Below, piece by piece: positions 52,940-61,390 of a stretch of DNA of 64,000 nucleotides (position 1 is the first letter of the stretch; each line of letters begins with the position of its first letter). The DNA lies in assembly GCF_016904885.1 (NCBI RefSeq), contig NZ_JADWYI010000001.1, positions 3,906,001 to 3,970,000 of the forward strand. Reading direction: 5' to 3'. The notes under the pieces were generated by a model. It saw only the letters and a program-made list of their open reading frames with translations, was not told the DNA's origin and ran no database searches. The position numbers and the translations under genes were made by a program. The stretch is from Archangium primigenium (lineage in GTDB: Bacteria > Myxococcota > Myxococcia > Myxococcales > Myxococcaceae).

Positions 52940-54201
52940 TGCTCGACCTCGCCGCCGATCATGTTGATCGTGTCAAAGGTGGGAATGAGGTCCGCCAAGA
53001 GGCCGCCCTTCACGATGGCGGGCATGGCGGACAGGATGGGGAAGCCGGGGGCGCGCACGTGGACCTTGTAGGGCCGGCCGCCGCCGTCGCTCACGATGTA
53101 CCAGCCGAGCTCGCCGTTGGCCGACTCGGTCGCGTCGTACACCTCGCCGGGGGGCACCTGGATGCCCTCCATCACCAGCTTGAAGTGCGAGATGACGCCC
53201 TCGATGGTGCCGTAGACCTCGGGCTTGGGCGGCAGGGCGATGCGCCAGTCGTTCACGATGATGGGCCCGTCGGGGATCTTCGCCAGCGCCTGGCGGAGGA
53301 TCCGGTCCGACTGCTTCATCTCCTCGATGCGCATGAGGTAGCGGTCGTAGTTGTCGCCGTGCTCGCCAATGGGCACGTCGAAGTCGAGCTGGTCGTAGAC
53401 CCAGTAGGGGCGGGCCTTGCGCAGGTCGTAGTCCACGCCGCACGCGCGCAGGCACGGCCCCGTCCAGCCCCAGTCGAGCGCGTCGTCCGCGGAGATGACG
53501 CCCGTGCCCTTCATGCGGTCCACGAAGATGCGGTTGCGCGACAGGAGCGACTCGCACTCCAGGGCCAGCTCGCGGATCTTGTCGAGCGACTTGAGCGTCT
53601 TGCCGATCCAGCCCTCGGGCAGGTCGCGGTTGAGGCCGCCCACGCGCCCGAAGCTCGTCGTCAGGCGCGCGCCGGTGAGCTCCGCCACGCGATCATTGAT
53701 GAGCTCGCGCGCCTCCATGCCGAAGAGGAACGGGGCGAAGCCACCCAGCTCCATGCTCGTCGCGGCGACGCACGTGAGGTGATCGTGGATGCGGTGCAGC
53801 TCCGAGCCGATCACGCGCACGTACTGGGCGCGCTCGGGGATCTCCAGCCCGATGAGCTTCTCCACGGCGGTGAGGAAGCCGAAGTTGTTCATCAGCGGGG
53901 ACGCGTAGTTGAGCCGGTCCGTATAGGGCAGGCACTGCGTCCAGGTGACGTTCTCGCAGCTCTTCTGGAAGCCGCGGTGCAGGAAGCCGATCTCGCAGTC
54001 GGCGTCCGAGATGGTCTCGCCCTCCAGGTGCAGCTTCAGGCGCACCGTGCCGTGGGTGGCCGGGTGAGAGGGGCCCATGTTGATGTACATGGGCTTGGCC
54101 TGCAGATGCGCCTCCAGCTCCGACTCCTGGGCGTAGGAATCGGTGTCCGGGTTGGGCACGTCGGGGCTGGGATGGACTGCGGGCTTGTGGGTGTCCGCCA
54201 T
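52936..54201 (-). CDS. nuoD: NADH-quinone oxidoreductase subunit D
   Basis: 421 aa, the 49-kDa subunit that lines the quinone site together with NuoB. MGPSHPATHGTVRLKL, EIGFLHRGFQKSCEN and GRVGGLNRDLPEGW are conserved signatures. It is separate from NuoC, not fused as in E. coli. A 35-residue N-terminal extension precedes the conserved part. It begins 31 bases after nuoC. Confidence 0.97.
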   Translation of the reverse strand: MADTHKPAVHPSPDVPNPDTDSYAQESELEAHLQAKPMYINMGPSHPATHGTVRLKLHLEGETISDADCEIGFLHRGFQKSCENVTWTQCLPYTDRLNYASPLMNNFGFLTAVEKLIGLEIPERAQYVRVIGSELHRIHDHLTCVAATSMELGGFAPFLFGMEARELINDRVAELTGARLTTSFGRVGGLNRDLPEGWIGKTLKSLDKIRELALECESLLSRNRIFVDRMKGTGVISADDALDWGWTGPCLRACGVDYDLRKARPYWVYDQLDFDVPIGEHGDNYDRYLMRIEEMKQSDRILRQALAKIPDGPIIVNDWRIALPPKPEVYGTIEGVISHFKLVMEGIQVPPGEVYDATESANGELGWYIVSDGGGRPYKVHVRAPGFPILSAMPAIVKGGLLADLIPTFDTINMIGGEVEQ

Positions 54202-54232
54202 GATGTCCTCGAGTGGGCGTGGGCCGGGCGCG

Positions 54233-54757
54233 TCAGGAGACGCCGCTCGTGCCGGGGCCGCGGAAGATGTCCTTGATGGGGCGCTCGGGAATGAGCGGCT
54301 GCCGGTCGCGCAGCGCGTAGTCCTTGCGCAGGGGGTGGCCCTGGAACTCCTCGTAGAGCAACACGCGGCGCAGGTCCGGGTGTCCCGAGAAGCGGATGCC
54401 GTAGAAGTCCCACACGAAGCGCTCCCACCAGTTGGCGCCCTTGAACAGGGACGTCAGCGAGGGAATCTCCTGGGTCTCGTTCACGCGCACCTTGAGCCGC
54501 ACGTGCTCGCCGCGCGTGAGGGAGCGCAGGAAGTAGACGACCTCGAAGCGCGGATCGTTCTCCGCCAGGTGGAGCCGGTCCACCCCGTCGATCGAGATGA
54601 AGAGCTTGAAGTCCAACTCGCTCTTGAGGAAGGCGGCGACCTTGGGCAGGTGCTCGGCGTGAATGACGGCCCAGGCGCCGCCCGTGCGGTCGAAATACCG
54701 CTCCGCCACCGCCTCCGGAAATTGGGCGGTGACCCTGTCGAGTGCGAAGGTGCTCAA
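54233..54757 (-). CDS. nuoC: NADH-quinone oxidoreductase subunit C
   Basis: 174 aa from a TTG start; no ATG or GTG is available nearby, and GAGG lies six bases upstream. The 30-kDa subunit of the peripheral arm. RFVWDFYGIRFSGHPDLRRVLLYEEFQGHPLRKDY is the family signature. A strong promoter and inverted repeat lie in the 86 bases upstream, so it begins its own transcription unit despite following the cyclase gene. Confidence 0.95.
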   Translation of the reverse strand: MSTFALDRVTAQFPEAVAERYFDRTGGAWAVIHAEHLPKVAAFLKSELDFKLFISIDGVDRLHLAENDPRFEVVYFLRSLTRGEHVRLKVRVNETQEIPSLTSLFKGANWWERFVWDFYGIRFSGHPDLRRVLLYEEFQGHPLRKDYALRDRQPLIPERPIKDIFRGPGTSGVS

Positions 54758-54772
54758 GGGGAGCCTCGATGC

Positions 54773-54837
54773 TGGCTAGGGAATCCGGGGCGTTATAAGG
54801 ACGCGCCTTGGGGGGCGTCAACGGAATCCCTTAGCCA
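54773..54837. promoter_or_regulatory. Inverted repeat framing the nuoC promoter
   Basis: TGGCTAGGGAATCCG (54773-54787) mirrors CGGAATCCCTTAGCCA (54822-54837), with one mismatch and one inserted base. One arm touches the -35 box and the other covers the transcription start. A regulator bound to both would bracket the promoter. Confidence 0.6.
54793..54821 (-). promoter_or_regulatory. Internal promoter of nuoCDGHI
   Basis: On the minus strand: TTGACG (54816-54821), exactly 17 bases, TTATAA (54793-54798). This is the best sigma-70-like promoter in the window. The leader to the TTG at 54757 would be about 29 bases. Confidence 0.75.
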
Positions 54838-54843
54838 TCCCCG

Positions 54844-56211
54844 CTACTTACGCGAGTCAGAAGACGGTGTCCGCCCCAAGGGGGGCAGGTCGGCGCCGTC
54901 CGTGCTTCCCCTCCGGCCGTGCGAGAGGGGCCGGGGAATGAATGTGCTCACCGGTTCACGCTTGCCCGCCACGGGCGTGGGGGGCAGCTCCTGCCACTGG
55001 CAGCAGTCCCCGGCCCGCTCCCGGGTCTCCTTGGAGACGAGCACCGGGGTGCGGTGGCGCTTGGTGAGCTGCTCGATGCGGTTGGCCAGGTTCACCGTGT
55101 CCCCGATGGCGGTGTACTCCAGGCGGCGGGCCGTGGAGCCGATGTTGCCGAGCACCACGTGGCCCGTGTGCAGGCCCACCCCCATGAGCAGCCCCGGCTC
55201 GCCCCGGGCGAAGCGCTCGGCGTTCATCTCCCCGAGCTCGTGGATCATGTCCAGGGCGCACTCCACCGCGCGGCGGGGATGGTCCGGCTCGGCCAGAGGG
55301 GCGCCGAAGTACACCATCAGGGCGTCCCCGATGAACTTGTCGAGCGTGCCCCCGTGGCGGAACACCACCTCCACCATGCGGCCGTAGTACTCGTTGAGGA
55401 TGGCCACCACGGCCTCGGGGCTCAGCCGCTCGCTCAGGGCGGTGAAGTCGCGCAGGTCCGTGAACAGGACCGTCACCTCGCGCAGCTCGGGGGTGGCGGC
55501 GGGGGAGGCCAGGTCCTGCAGCCGCTCGGCGACGGCCGGGGAGAAGTAGCGCCCGAGCTGGGCGCGCTTGAGCTCCTCGCGCGTCAGGGCGGAGACGAGC
55601 ACGCGGATGCGGTGGAAGAGGTAGTGCGAGGCGCCCGCCGTGAGGCTCAGCACCACCACGGCGACCACCCGCGCGCCCATGCCGATGCCCGCCTCCACCT
55701 GGAGGGCGACCTCGGCCACGGCCGCCACCGAGGCGACCGTGAAGGTCACCGGCCGGCGCATGGAGAGCGCGGAGAGGACGATGATGAACGCGTACAGCCC
55801 GAGCGTGAAGCCCGCCACCCCCCCCGGCGAGGGAGAGACCGGCAGGGCCAGGTGCTGCAGCCAGTAGATGGCGGGCACGTCCACCACCGCCAGGGACACC
55901 CCCGCCCAGCTCGCCATGAGCGGCCAGCGCAGCACGCACACGTACGTCACCACCGTGCACAACCAGTAGGCGGCGAAGGGGGCGAGGTACACCCGCCAGT
56001 CCGACAGGCCCTGCACCAGACCGAGGTACGCGGTCACGAGCAGCACGAGCGACACCCCGCCCAGCCGCATCTGCGTGAGCCGGAGGGTGTTGTACTGCCG
56101 CTCGGCTTCCAGGGCACGGCCCACCGGCTCGTGCAGGAAGGTGGCGTTCGGGATGGGGCTCTGCCCGGCCTCGTCCACATGACCTCGGTGGTGGGAAGGA
56201 GGGGGTTGCAT
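54844..56211 (-). CDS. Membrane-bound class III adenylate/guanylate cyclase inside the nuo cluster
   Basis: 455 aa. Residues about 50-205 contain five or six membrane helices, without a recognised sensor name. The cyclase domain is about 240-415, with [16 protein letters not shown] (metal Asps) and [18 protein letters not shown], then [26 protein letters not shown] for substrate and transition state. All catalytic positions look intact. I chose the ATG at 56211 because a longer start at 56310 would lie within the terminator hairpin at 56258-56302. A low-complexity tail follows. The gene separates nuoB from nuoC and has a terminator before it and a promoter after it. Its own promoter is not evident. 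Confidence 0.93.
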   Translation of the reverse strand: MQPPPSHHRGHVDEAGQSPIPNATFLHEPVGRALEAERQYNTLRLTQMRLGGVSLVLLVTAYLGLVQGLSDWRVYLAPFAAYWLCTVVTYVCVLRWPLMASWAGVSLAVVDVPAIYWLQHLALPVSPSPGGVAGFTLGLYAFIIVLSALSMRRPVTFTVASVAAVAEVALQVEAGIGMGARVVAVVVLSLTAGASHYLFHRIRVLVSALTREELKRAQLGRYFSPAVAERLQDLASPAATPELREVTVLFTDLRDFTALSERLSPEAVVAILNEYYGRMVEVVFRHGGTLDKFIGDALMVYFGAPLAEPDHPRRAVECALDMIHELGEMNAERFARGEPGLLMGVGLHTGHVVLGNIGSTARRLEYTAIGDTVNLANRIEQLTKRHRTPVLVSKETRERAGDCCQWQELPPTPVAGKREPVSTFIPRPLSHGRRGSTDGADLPPLGRTPSSDSRK

Positions 56212-56257
56212 CCTCTCACGTCGGCGCGAGGCGCGCACCTTCGTGGCGGGTGGCCCC

Positions 56258-56302
56258 AAAAGCGAGGGCCCCGCCGTCTCCGTGAGGAGACGCACGGGGC
56301 CC
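56258..56302 (-). terminator. Intrinsic terminator after nuoAB
   Basis: On the minus strand GGGCCCCG and CGTCTCC pair with GGAGACG and CGGGGCCC (56266-56302) around the loop TCAC, with only a two/one-base bulge, giving 15 base pairs. CTCGCTTTT follows, so a T tract is present. It lies between the nuoB stop and the cyclase start. Confidence 0.8.
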
Positions 56303-56322
56303 GGGGCCACGCACGCGCGGAA

Positions 56323-56880
56323 CTACTTGCGCAAGCCGTAGGTCCCGGCGAGCAGGTCGTGCGGCGCGGTGCCGGCATGGCCGATGCGGTGCGTCTGGCT
56401 GCCGATCTTGTCCTGCAGCAGCCGCAGTCCGTCGAGCACCTGCTCGGGACGGGGCGGGCAGCCGGGGATGTAGACGTCCACCGGGATGATGCGGTCGATG
56501 CCCTGGAGCACCGCGTAGTTGTCGTAGAAGCCGCCCGAGGAGGCACACACCCCGAAGGCCACCACCCACTTGGGCTCGCACATCTGCTCGTACACGCGCT
56601 TGAGGATGGGCGCCTGCTTGAGGTTGATGGTGCCGATCACCATCAGCATGTCCGCCTGGCGCGGCGAGAAGCGGGGGAACTCGGCGCCGAAGCGCGCGAT
56701 GTCGTGGCGCGCGGAGGACAGCGACATGAACTCCATGCCGCAGCACGCCGTGGCGTACGGGTAGGTGAACAGCGAGTACTTGCGCGCCCAGCCCAGGCCC
56801 TTGGAGATCTTCTCCGCGAAGAAGCCCATGGCGTCCTCGCGGCGGGTCGTCAGAACCGGAACGTTATCGTAGTCAGCCAT
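56323..56880 (-). CDS. nuoB: NADH-quinone oxidoreductase subunit B
   Basis: 185 aa. Holds cluster N2, the last Fe-S centre before quinone. [23 protein letters not shown] gives the tandem Cys pair, and [13 protein letters not shown] and [16 protein letters not shown] give the other two Cys ligands. Begins six bases after nuoA. Nothing unusual. Confidence 0.98.
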   Translation of the reverse strand: MADYDNVPVLTTRREDAMGFFAEKISKGLGWARKYSLFTYPYATACCGMEFMSLSSARHDIARFGAEFPRFSPRQADMLMVIGTINLKQAPILKRVYEQMCEPKWVVAFGVCASSGGFYDNYAVLQGIDRIIPVDVYIPGCPPRPEQVLDGLRLLQDKIGSQTHRIGHAGTAPHDLLAGTYGLRK

Positions 56881-56886
56881 GTGTCC

Positions 56887-57270
56887 TCAGTGCTCCCACT
56901 CCAAAGCGCCCTTCTTCCAGATGTAGATAAGGCCCACCACCAGGGTCGCCGCGAAAACGACCATTTCGGTGTAGCCAAACCAGCCGAGTGCTTGGAAGTT
57001 GACCGCCCAGGGATACAGGAAGACCGCCTCGACGTCGAACACGATGAAGAGCAGCGCCACCACGTAGAACTTCACCGCGAAGCGCTGGCGCGCCGTGCCG
57101 CTGCTCTCCGAGCCCGCCTCGAAGGGCGCGGACTTGATGGCGCTCGGCCGCTTGGGGCCCGCCAGGGCGGCCATTTGCACGATGACGAGCGCCAGCACGC
57201 CCGCCAGCAGCAGCACCACGGCCAGCGGCAGGTAGGGGCTCAGGGGGTTGGGATCGATCGCGGGATTCAT
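56887..57270 (-). CDS. nuoA: NADH-quinone oxidoreductase subunit A
   Basis: 127 aa from the ATG at 57270. A GTG seven codons upstream lies beyond the -10 box and cannot be on the mRNA if that promoter is right. Three membrane helices. ESSGTARQRFAVKFYVVALLFIVFDVEAVFLYPWAV is the family signature with the conserved Asp/Glu. First gene of nuoAB. Confidence 0.95.
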   Translation of the reverse strand: MNPAIDPNPLSPYLPLAVVLLLAGVLALVIVQMAALAGPKRPSAIKSAPFEAGSESSGTARQRFAVKFYVVALLFIVFDVEAVFLYPWAVNFQALGWFGYTEMVVFAATLVVGLIYIWKKGALEWEH

Positions 57271-57278
57271 CGCGGCGG

Positions 57279-57317
57279 ACCCTAGGGACACCCGGACGGG
57301 GTGTCAATGACGAATCC
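57279..57317 (-). promoter_or_regulatory. nuoA promoter with upstream GGATTC site
   Basis: On the minus strand: TTGACA (57302-57307), exactly 17 bases, TAGGGT (57279-57284). Transcription would start about two bases before the ATG at 57270. GGATTC (57312-57317) lies four bases upstream of the -35, as at the nuoC promoter. Confidence 0.7.
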
Positions 57318-57407
57318 GGATCGCCAACCCCTGGACATGACAGCGGAAAGTCCTCCGCGCCCCCCGGCGGTCCCCCCCGGCGTGCGAGGGGGCATCCACC
57401 AGGGGGT

Positions 57408-57437
57408 TTGACGCTCCAAGCACCCGGGGCCTAGGGT
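57408..57437 (+). promoter_or_regulatory. Promoter of the chemoreceptor gene
   Basis: TTGACG (57408-57413), 18 bases, TAGGGT (57432-57437). The leader to the ATG at 57484 is about 40 bases and contains GGAG. Confidence 0.55.
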
Positions 57438-57483
57438 CTCTTCCCGACGCGTCGTGCGATCAGACAGGAGTGGCGCCGGAGAC

Positions 57484-59085
57484 ATGTGGGGTCGGTTGAG
57501 TCTTCGCTGGCAGGTAGCGTTCGCGGTGCTGGTCCCCAGCCTCGCCGTCGCGCTGTTCTGCGGGTTCTATTTTCCCAAGCAGCAGTGGAACCAGGGCCTG
57601 CGTCGGCTCGAGGAAAGCGCGCATGATCGGGGTCTGCTCGGCACGCGGCAGATCGAGCTGCTGTTCGAGCAGGGACACGCGCCGCCCGCGCCGCCCCTGG
57701 TGAACGTGGTGCCGCTCGTGCCGCCCCGGGATCTGGGGGCGCACGTGCTCAAGCGGTTGCCGGACGTCTTCGAGTCCATGGATGGCACCGCGGACGTGGC
57801 CTTCCAGGCGGTGCTCGGCCCCGAGGGCGAGGTGATCGCCGAGCGGGGAGAGCCTCCCCGGGGGCTGCGCGGCCTGTCCAAGGAGGGCCCGGGCTGCTCG
57901 GTGCGCCGCGTGCACGATCATCCGGTCGCCTTCTGCGGGCTGCCCGGCGGACACACCTACGTGGTGGGCATGGAGACGGCCCGGGTGAAGGCGGAGGCGG
58001 AGGCCCTGCGGGGCACCACGCTGTTCGTCTTCCTGGGCGCCCTGCTCGTGGGGCTCTTCCTGTCCTTCTTCATCGGCCGGGCCATCGCCGAGCCCGTGAC
58101 GCGCATGACCCAGGCGGCGCGCGAGGTGGCCCAGGGCGACATGTCCCTGAGCGAGGTGGACGTGGCGTCCGCGGGCGAGGTGCGCATGATGGCGTACTCG
58201 TTCAACGAGATGCTCGGCACGCTGCGCGGCACCGTGTCCGAGCTCCTCACGCGCCTGGAGCAGCTGTCCAGCGCGTCGCGGGGCCTGTCGGGCGCCTCGG
58301 CGGACCAGGAGCACGTCATCAACCAGCAGGCCGCGTACGCCCAGCAGATCGCCGCCACCTTCGAGGAGCTCAGCCGCACCGCGGAGCAGATCTCCAGTTC
58401 CACGGAGGTGGTGGAGTCCAGCGCGCGGCGCACCCACGAGGCGGTGGCCGAGGCCATGGCCGTGGTGGCCCAGGTGGTCGCGGGCATCAACGACATCCGC
58501 ATGGAGTCCAAGGGCGTGGCCGACGCCATCGTGGGCCTCAACCAGGACCTGCAGCAGGTGTCGAAGATCGCCCAGGTCATCAACCAGGTCGCCGAGCGCT
58601 CGGACCTGCTCGCGCTCAACGCCGCGCTGGAGGGCACCAAGGCGGGCGAGGTGGGCCGGGGCTTCTCGCTGGTGGCCGCGGAGATGCGCAAGCTCGCCGA
58701 GAGCGTGTCCGCCTCGGCGCGGGACATCGCGCGCATCGTGGAGAAGGTGCAGGACTCCGGCAACGAGGCGGCCAGCAAGGCGCGCGTGGGCATGGCCACG
58801 AGCGACCGGGGCGTGGAGGTGGCCGAGCAGGCCTCGTCCGTGTTCCAGCGGATCGTGGAGCTGGCGCGCGGCACGAGCGAGGCCGCGCGGCAGATCACCA
58901 TCGCCACGCGCCAGCAGCGTCAGTCCAGCGAGCAGGCCGTGCAGGGCGCGCGCAACGTGGCGGAGCTGGTGAAGCAGGGCGTGGACGCCACGGGCCGCAC
59001 CACCCGCATCGCGCAGGATCTGCAGAGCGTGGCCGACAGCCTCACCGTGCTCACCAGCAAGTTCAAGGTGGCGCGCGACCGCTGA
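57484..59085 (+). CDS. Methyl-accepting chemotaxis protein
   Basis: 533 aa. Membrane helix one at about 10-29, an extracytoplasmic sensor of about 145 residues with no family I recognise (it contains a Cys pair, CSVRRVHDHPVAFCG), and membrane helix two at about 178-198. A HAMP linker follows (PVTRMTQAAREVAQGDMSL), then a long signalling coiled coil. The hairpin tip ERSDLLALNAALEGTKAGEVGRGF varies from the usual EQTNLLALNAAIEAARAGE, having Gly-Thr-Lys for Ala-Ala-Arg. No CheA, CheW or CheR gene is adjacent; the CheB-like protein lies 50 kb away. It is divergent from nuoA. Confidence 0.94.
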   Translation: MWGRLSLRWQVAFAVLVPSLAVALFCGFYFPKQQWNQGLRRLEESAHDRGLLGTRQIELLFEQGHAPPAPPLVNVVPLVPPRDLGAHVLKRLPDVFESMDGTADVAFQAVLGPEGEVIAERGEPPRGLRGLSKEGPGCSVRRVHDHPVAFCGLPGGHTYVVGMETARVKAEAEALRGTTLFVFLGALLVGLFLSFFIGRAIAEPVTRMTQAAREVAQGDMSLSEVDVASAGEVRMMAYSFNEMLGTLRGTVSELLTRLEQLSSASRGLSGASADQEHVINQQAAYAQQIAATFEELSRTAEQISSSTEVVESSARRTHEAVAEAMAVVAQVVAGINDIRMESKGVADAIVGLNQDLQQVSKIAQVINQVAERSDLLALNAALEGTKAGEVGRGFSLVAAEMRKLAESVSASARDIARIVEKVQDSGNEAASKARVGMATSDRGVEVAEQASSVFQRIVELARGTSEAARQITIATRQQRQSSEQAVQGARNVAELVKQGVDATGRTTRIAQDLQSVADSLTVLTSKFKVARDR

Positions 59086-59097
59086 GCGGCCGCGCGC
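59071..59097. terminator. Hairpin across the chemoreceptor stop codon
   Basis: GCGCGCGACC (59071-59080) pairs with GGCCGCGCGC (59088-59097) with one A-C mismatch. The TGA at 59083-59085 lies in the loop. It separates the convergent chemoreceptor and P450 genes. No T tract. Confidence 0.5.
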
Positions 59098-59110
59098 CCC
59101 GGGGCGTCCG

Positions 59111-60478
59111 TCAGGCGGGCACCAGCTCGATGAGCGTCTTCTTCGGCGGCTGGCCGAAGGGCAGGTAGCGCAGCTTCGGGGGCGCGGAGCCCATCACGAG
59201 CCGGGGCCGCAGTCCCCGGCGCCCCACCTCGCGCGCGAAGCCCGCGAGGAACTGCACGATCTCCATCCACGCCAGGTGGTAGCCCAGGCAGAAGTGGGGC
59301 CCCCCCCCGAACGGGGCGGTCTCGATGGGCGAGGGCTGCTGGCGCCGACCCATCCAGCGCGTGGGGTCCAGGCGCTCGGGGTCCGGGAAGAGCTTGGGAT
59401 CGTAGCCGTAGGTGCCCAGGGGCACGGTCACCATGGTGCCCTTGGGCACCGGGAGGCCGTGCAGCGTGACGTCCTCGGTGAGCAGCCGCCCGGTCGCCGA
59501 CAGGGGCGGGTAGAGCCGCAGCACCTCGCGGAAGAGCGCCTCGGCGAACGGGTGGCGCTTGAGCTCCTCGGGGCTCTGGGGCAGGGCGGACGGCGCCTGC
59601 GACTCCTCGAGCAGCTGCCGCCAGAGGTCCGGCCGCTGGGCGAGCACGATGCCCGCCCAGGCCATCACCGAGGCGGAGGTCTCGTGCCCCGCGAGCGCCA
59701 CGAGCCGCAGGTTCTGGATGAGGTCGGCCTCCGTGAGCTCCCGGCCCTCCTCGTCGCGCGCGGCCAGCAGCGCCGCGAGCGTGCCCTGCATGTCCGAGCG
59801 TCCGCGCGCCGCCGCGATGAGCTGGGAGAAGCGCGCATCCAGCCACTTGCGCCCCCGCAGCGAGCGCCAGTAGGGCCCGTAGGGCACGGTGATCTTCACC
59901 GGGAACGCCCCGAGCACGAAGTCCCGGTAGTGCTGGTTGAACGCGTCCAGCTCCGAGCGGTCGATGCCCATGATGCGGAAGATGATGTCGAGCGCGAGCC
60001 GCTGGCTCTCCCCGAGCAGGGAGAAGGGGCCGGAGGGCAGCCGGGCCAGGCTCGCCTCGATGACCTCGGCGGACAGCGCGGCGGCGCCGCTGGCGGTCAG
60101 TCCCCGGGGGGTGAATGGACCGCTCATGGCCGAGCGCAGGCCCCGGTGCGACGGGCCATCGCGCGACAGGAGCGCGTCGCCGATGAAGTCGGGGGCCTGC
60201 TCGCGGATGAACTCGCTGGTGGTCACCCGGTTCTTGAGCAGCTCGAAGCCCGGCTCGCCCATGCAGACGAGCTGCATCTGGGAGCCGAGGCTGCGCATCC
60301 AGAAGAGGGGGCCCACCTGGGCCGCGCCCTCGCGCATGAAGGCGAGCGAGTCGCCCAGGTTGAAGGGCACATGTCCCACCAGCGGCAGGGCGCCGGGCAG
60401 GATGGGGATTCCGTCCTTGTGGGTGGGGCGCCGGGGCAGGCGCTCGCGCAGGGCGTTCAGAGGGGTGGGGGAATGCAT
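59111..60478 (-). CDS. Cytochrome P450
   Basis: 455 aa, longer than the P450 at 2046. The N-terminal GIPILPGALPLVGHVPF proline region resembles CYP102/CYP120-like or eukaryotic-type P450s but without a membrane anchor. I-helix ALAGHETSASVM, K-helix REVLRLYPP and haem loop FGGGPHFCLGYHLAW are all present. Its start is three bases after the stop of the PHP phosphatase gene, so both are on one transcript. Substrate and redox partner are unknown; long hydrophobic substrates are typical of this group. Confidence 0.94.
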   Translation of the reverse strand: MHSPTPLNALRERLPRRPTHKDGIPILPGALPLVGHVPFNLGDSLAFMREGAAQVGPLFWMRSLGSQMQLVCMGEPGFELLKNRVTTSEFIREQAPDFIGDALLSRDGPSHRGLRSAMSGPFTPRGLTASGAAALSAEVIEASLARLPSGPFSLLGESQRLALDIIFRIMGIDRSELDAFNQHYRDFVLGAFPVKITVPYGPYWRSLRGRKWLDARFSQLIAAARGRSDMQGTLAALLAARDEEGRELTEADLIQNLRLVALAGHETSASVMAWAGIVLAQRPDLWRQLLEESQAPSALPQSPEELKRHPFAEALFREVLRLYPPLSATGRLLTEDVTLHGLPVPKGTMVTVPLGTYGYDPKLFPDPERLDPTRWMGRRQQPSPIETAPFGGGPHFCLGYHLAWMEIVQFLAGFAREVGRRGLRPRLVMGSAPPKLRYLPFGQPPKKTLIELVPA

Positions 60479-60481
60479 GGG

Positions 60482-61315
60482 TCAGCTCGTGGGAAGGGCG
60501 TGGGTGGCGCGTGCCCGCAGCCGGGCGAAGTTCTCCGGGGGGGTGGGGGAGTCTCCCGGACGTCGGCCCGGGGTCACCTGCTCCCCGTGAAAGTCGCTCC
60601 CCCCCGTGGGAACCAGATCGAATTCCTTGGCGAACTTCAGGTAGCGCTGCATCACGCTCGGGTTGTGGTCCGAGTGTAGGGCCTCCAGGCCATCCAGTCC
60701 GGCGCGCGCGAGCACGAGGATGTCGTAACGCTCCAGTTTCGAACTTCCCGGGTGCGCCAGGGTCGCCGTGCCCCCCGCCTCGTGAATGAGCCGGATGGCG
60801 TCCGCGCCCTCCAGCTTGAAGCGCTCCACCCAGGCGGACTTGCCCGCGCCCAGGTAGCGGTCGAAGGCCTGCTTCACGTCCAGGCACCAGCGCCGCTCCA
60901 CCATCACCCGCGCCAGGTGGGGCCGGCCCAGCTGGGCGTCTCCCGCCAGGGCCCGGACCTCCTCCATCCGCACGGGGAAGCCCATCTCCTGGAGCCGGCG
61001 CACCATGCGCTCCATCCGTTCCTCGCGCTCCACCCGCAGGCGCGCGGCGTAGCGCGCCAGGGGCGGATGGTCCGGGCGCACGAAGTGCCCGAGGATGTGC
61101 ACCTCACGCTTGTTCACGAACGCCGACAGCTCGATGCCCGGCACCAGCTCCACGCCGTGCCCGCGCGCCGCCCGGGTGGCCTCCTCCAGGCCCTCCACGG
61201 TGTCGTGGTCCGTCACGGCCAGCGCCGTCACCCCGGCCGCGGCCGCCAGGGCCACGAGCTCCGTGGGGGAGTGTTGGCCATCACTCGCGGTGGTGTGGGA
61301 ATGCAGGTCGATCAC
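60482..61315 (-). CDS. PHP-domain phosphoesterase (nucleoside 3',5'-bisphosphatase/RNase AM-like)
   Basis: 277 aa from the GTG at 61315 with GGGGAG upstream. The PHP metal residues are all visible: DLHSHTTASDG, VTDHDT, PGIELSA, AHPG and GGSDFHG. Family members such as YciV (RNase AM) trim 5' ends of RNA and hydrolyse pAp. The size matches them rather than histidinol phosphatase or DNA polymerase PHP domains. First gene of a two-gene unit with the P450, an unexpected partner. Confidence 0.88.
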   Translation of the reverse strand: MIDLHSHTTASDGQHSPTELVALAAAAGVTALAVTDHDTVEGLEEATRAARGHGVELVPGIELSAFVNKREVHILGHFVRPDHPPLARYAARLRVEREERMERMVRRLQEMGFPVRMEEVRALAGDAQLGRPHLARVMVERRWCLDVKQAFDRYLGAGKSAWVERFKLEGADAIRLIHEAGGTATLAHPGSSKLERYDILVLARAGLDGLEALHSDHNPSVMQRYLKFAKEFDLVPTGGSDFHGEQVTPGRRPGDSPTPPENFARLRARATHALPTS

Positions 61316-61336
61316 GCGGGCTCCCCGGGGCTTGGG

Positions 61337-61366
61337 TTGAAGGACGCGCGCCGCCGTCCCTAGGAT
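61337..61366 (+). promoter_or_regulatory. Possible promoter of the 88-residue protein gene
   Basis: TTGAAG (61337-61342), 18 bases, TAGGAT (61361-61366). GGAGGG precedes the ATG at 61391. Confidence 0.45.
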
Positions 61367-61390
61367 GGAGCATGCAACCCGGAGGGCCCC

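Noticed and set aside
56212-56310. Longer N-terminus for the nuo-locus cyclase (start 56310)
   Set aside because: The added sequence overlaps the strong terminator hairpin and has no protein-like conservation signal.
57271-57291. GTG start for nuoA at 57291
   Set aside because: It lies upstream of the predicted -10 box TAGGGT, so it would not be transcribed from that promoter.
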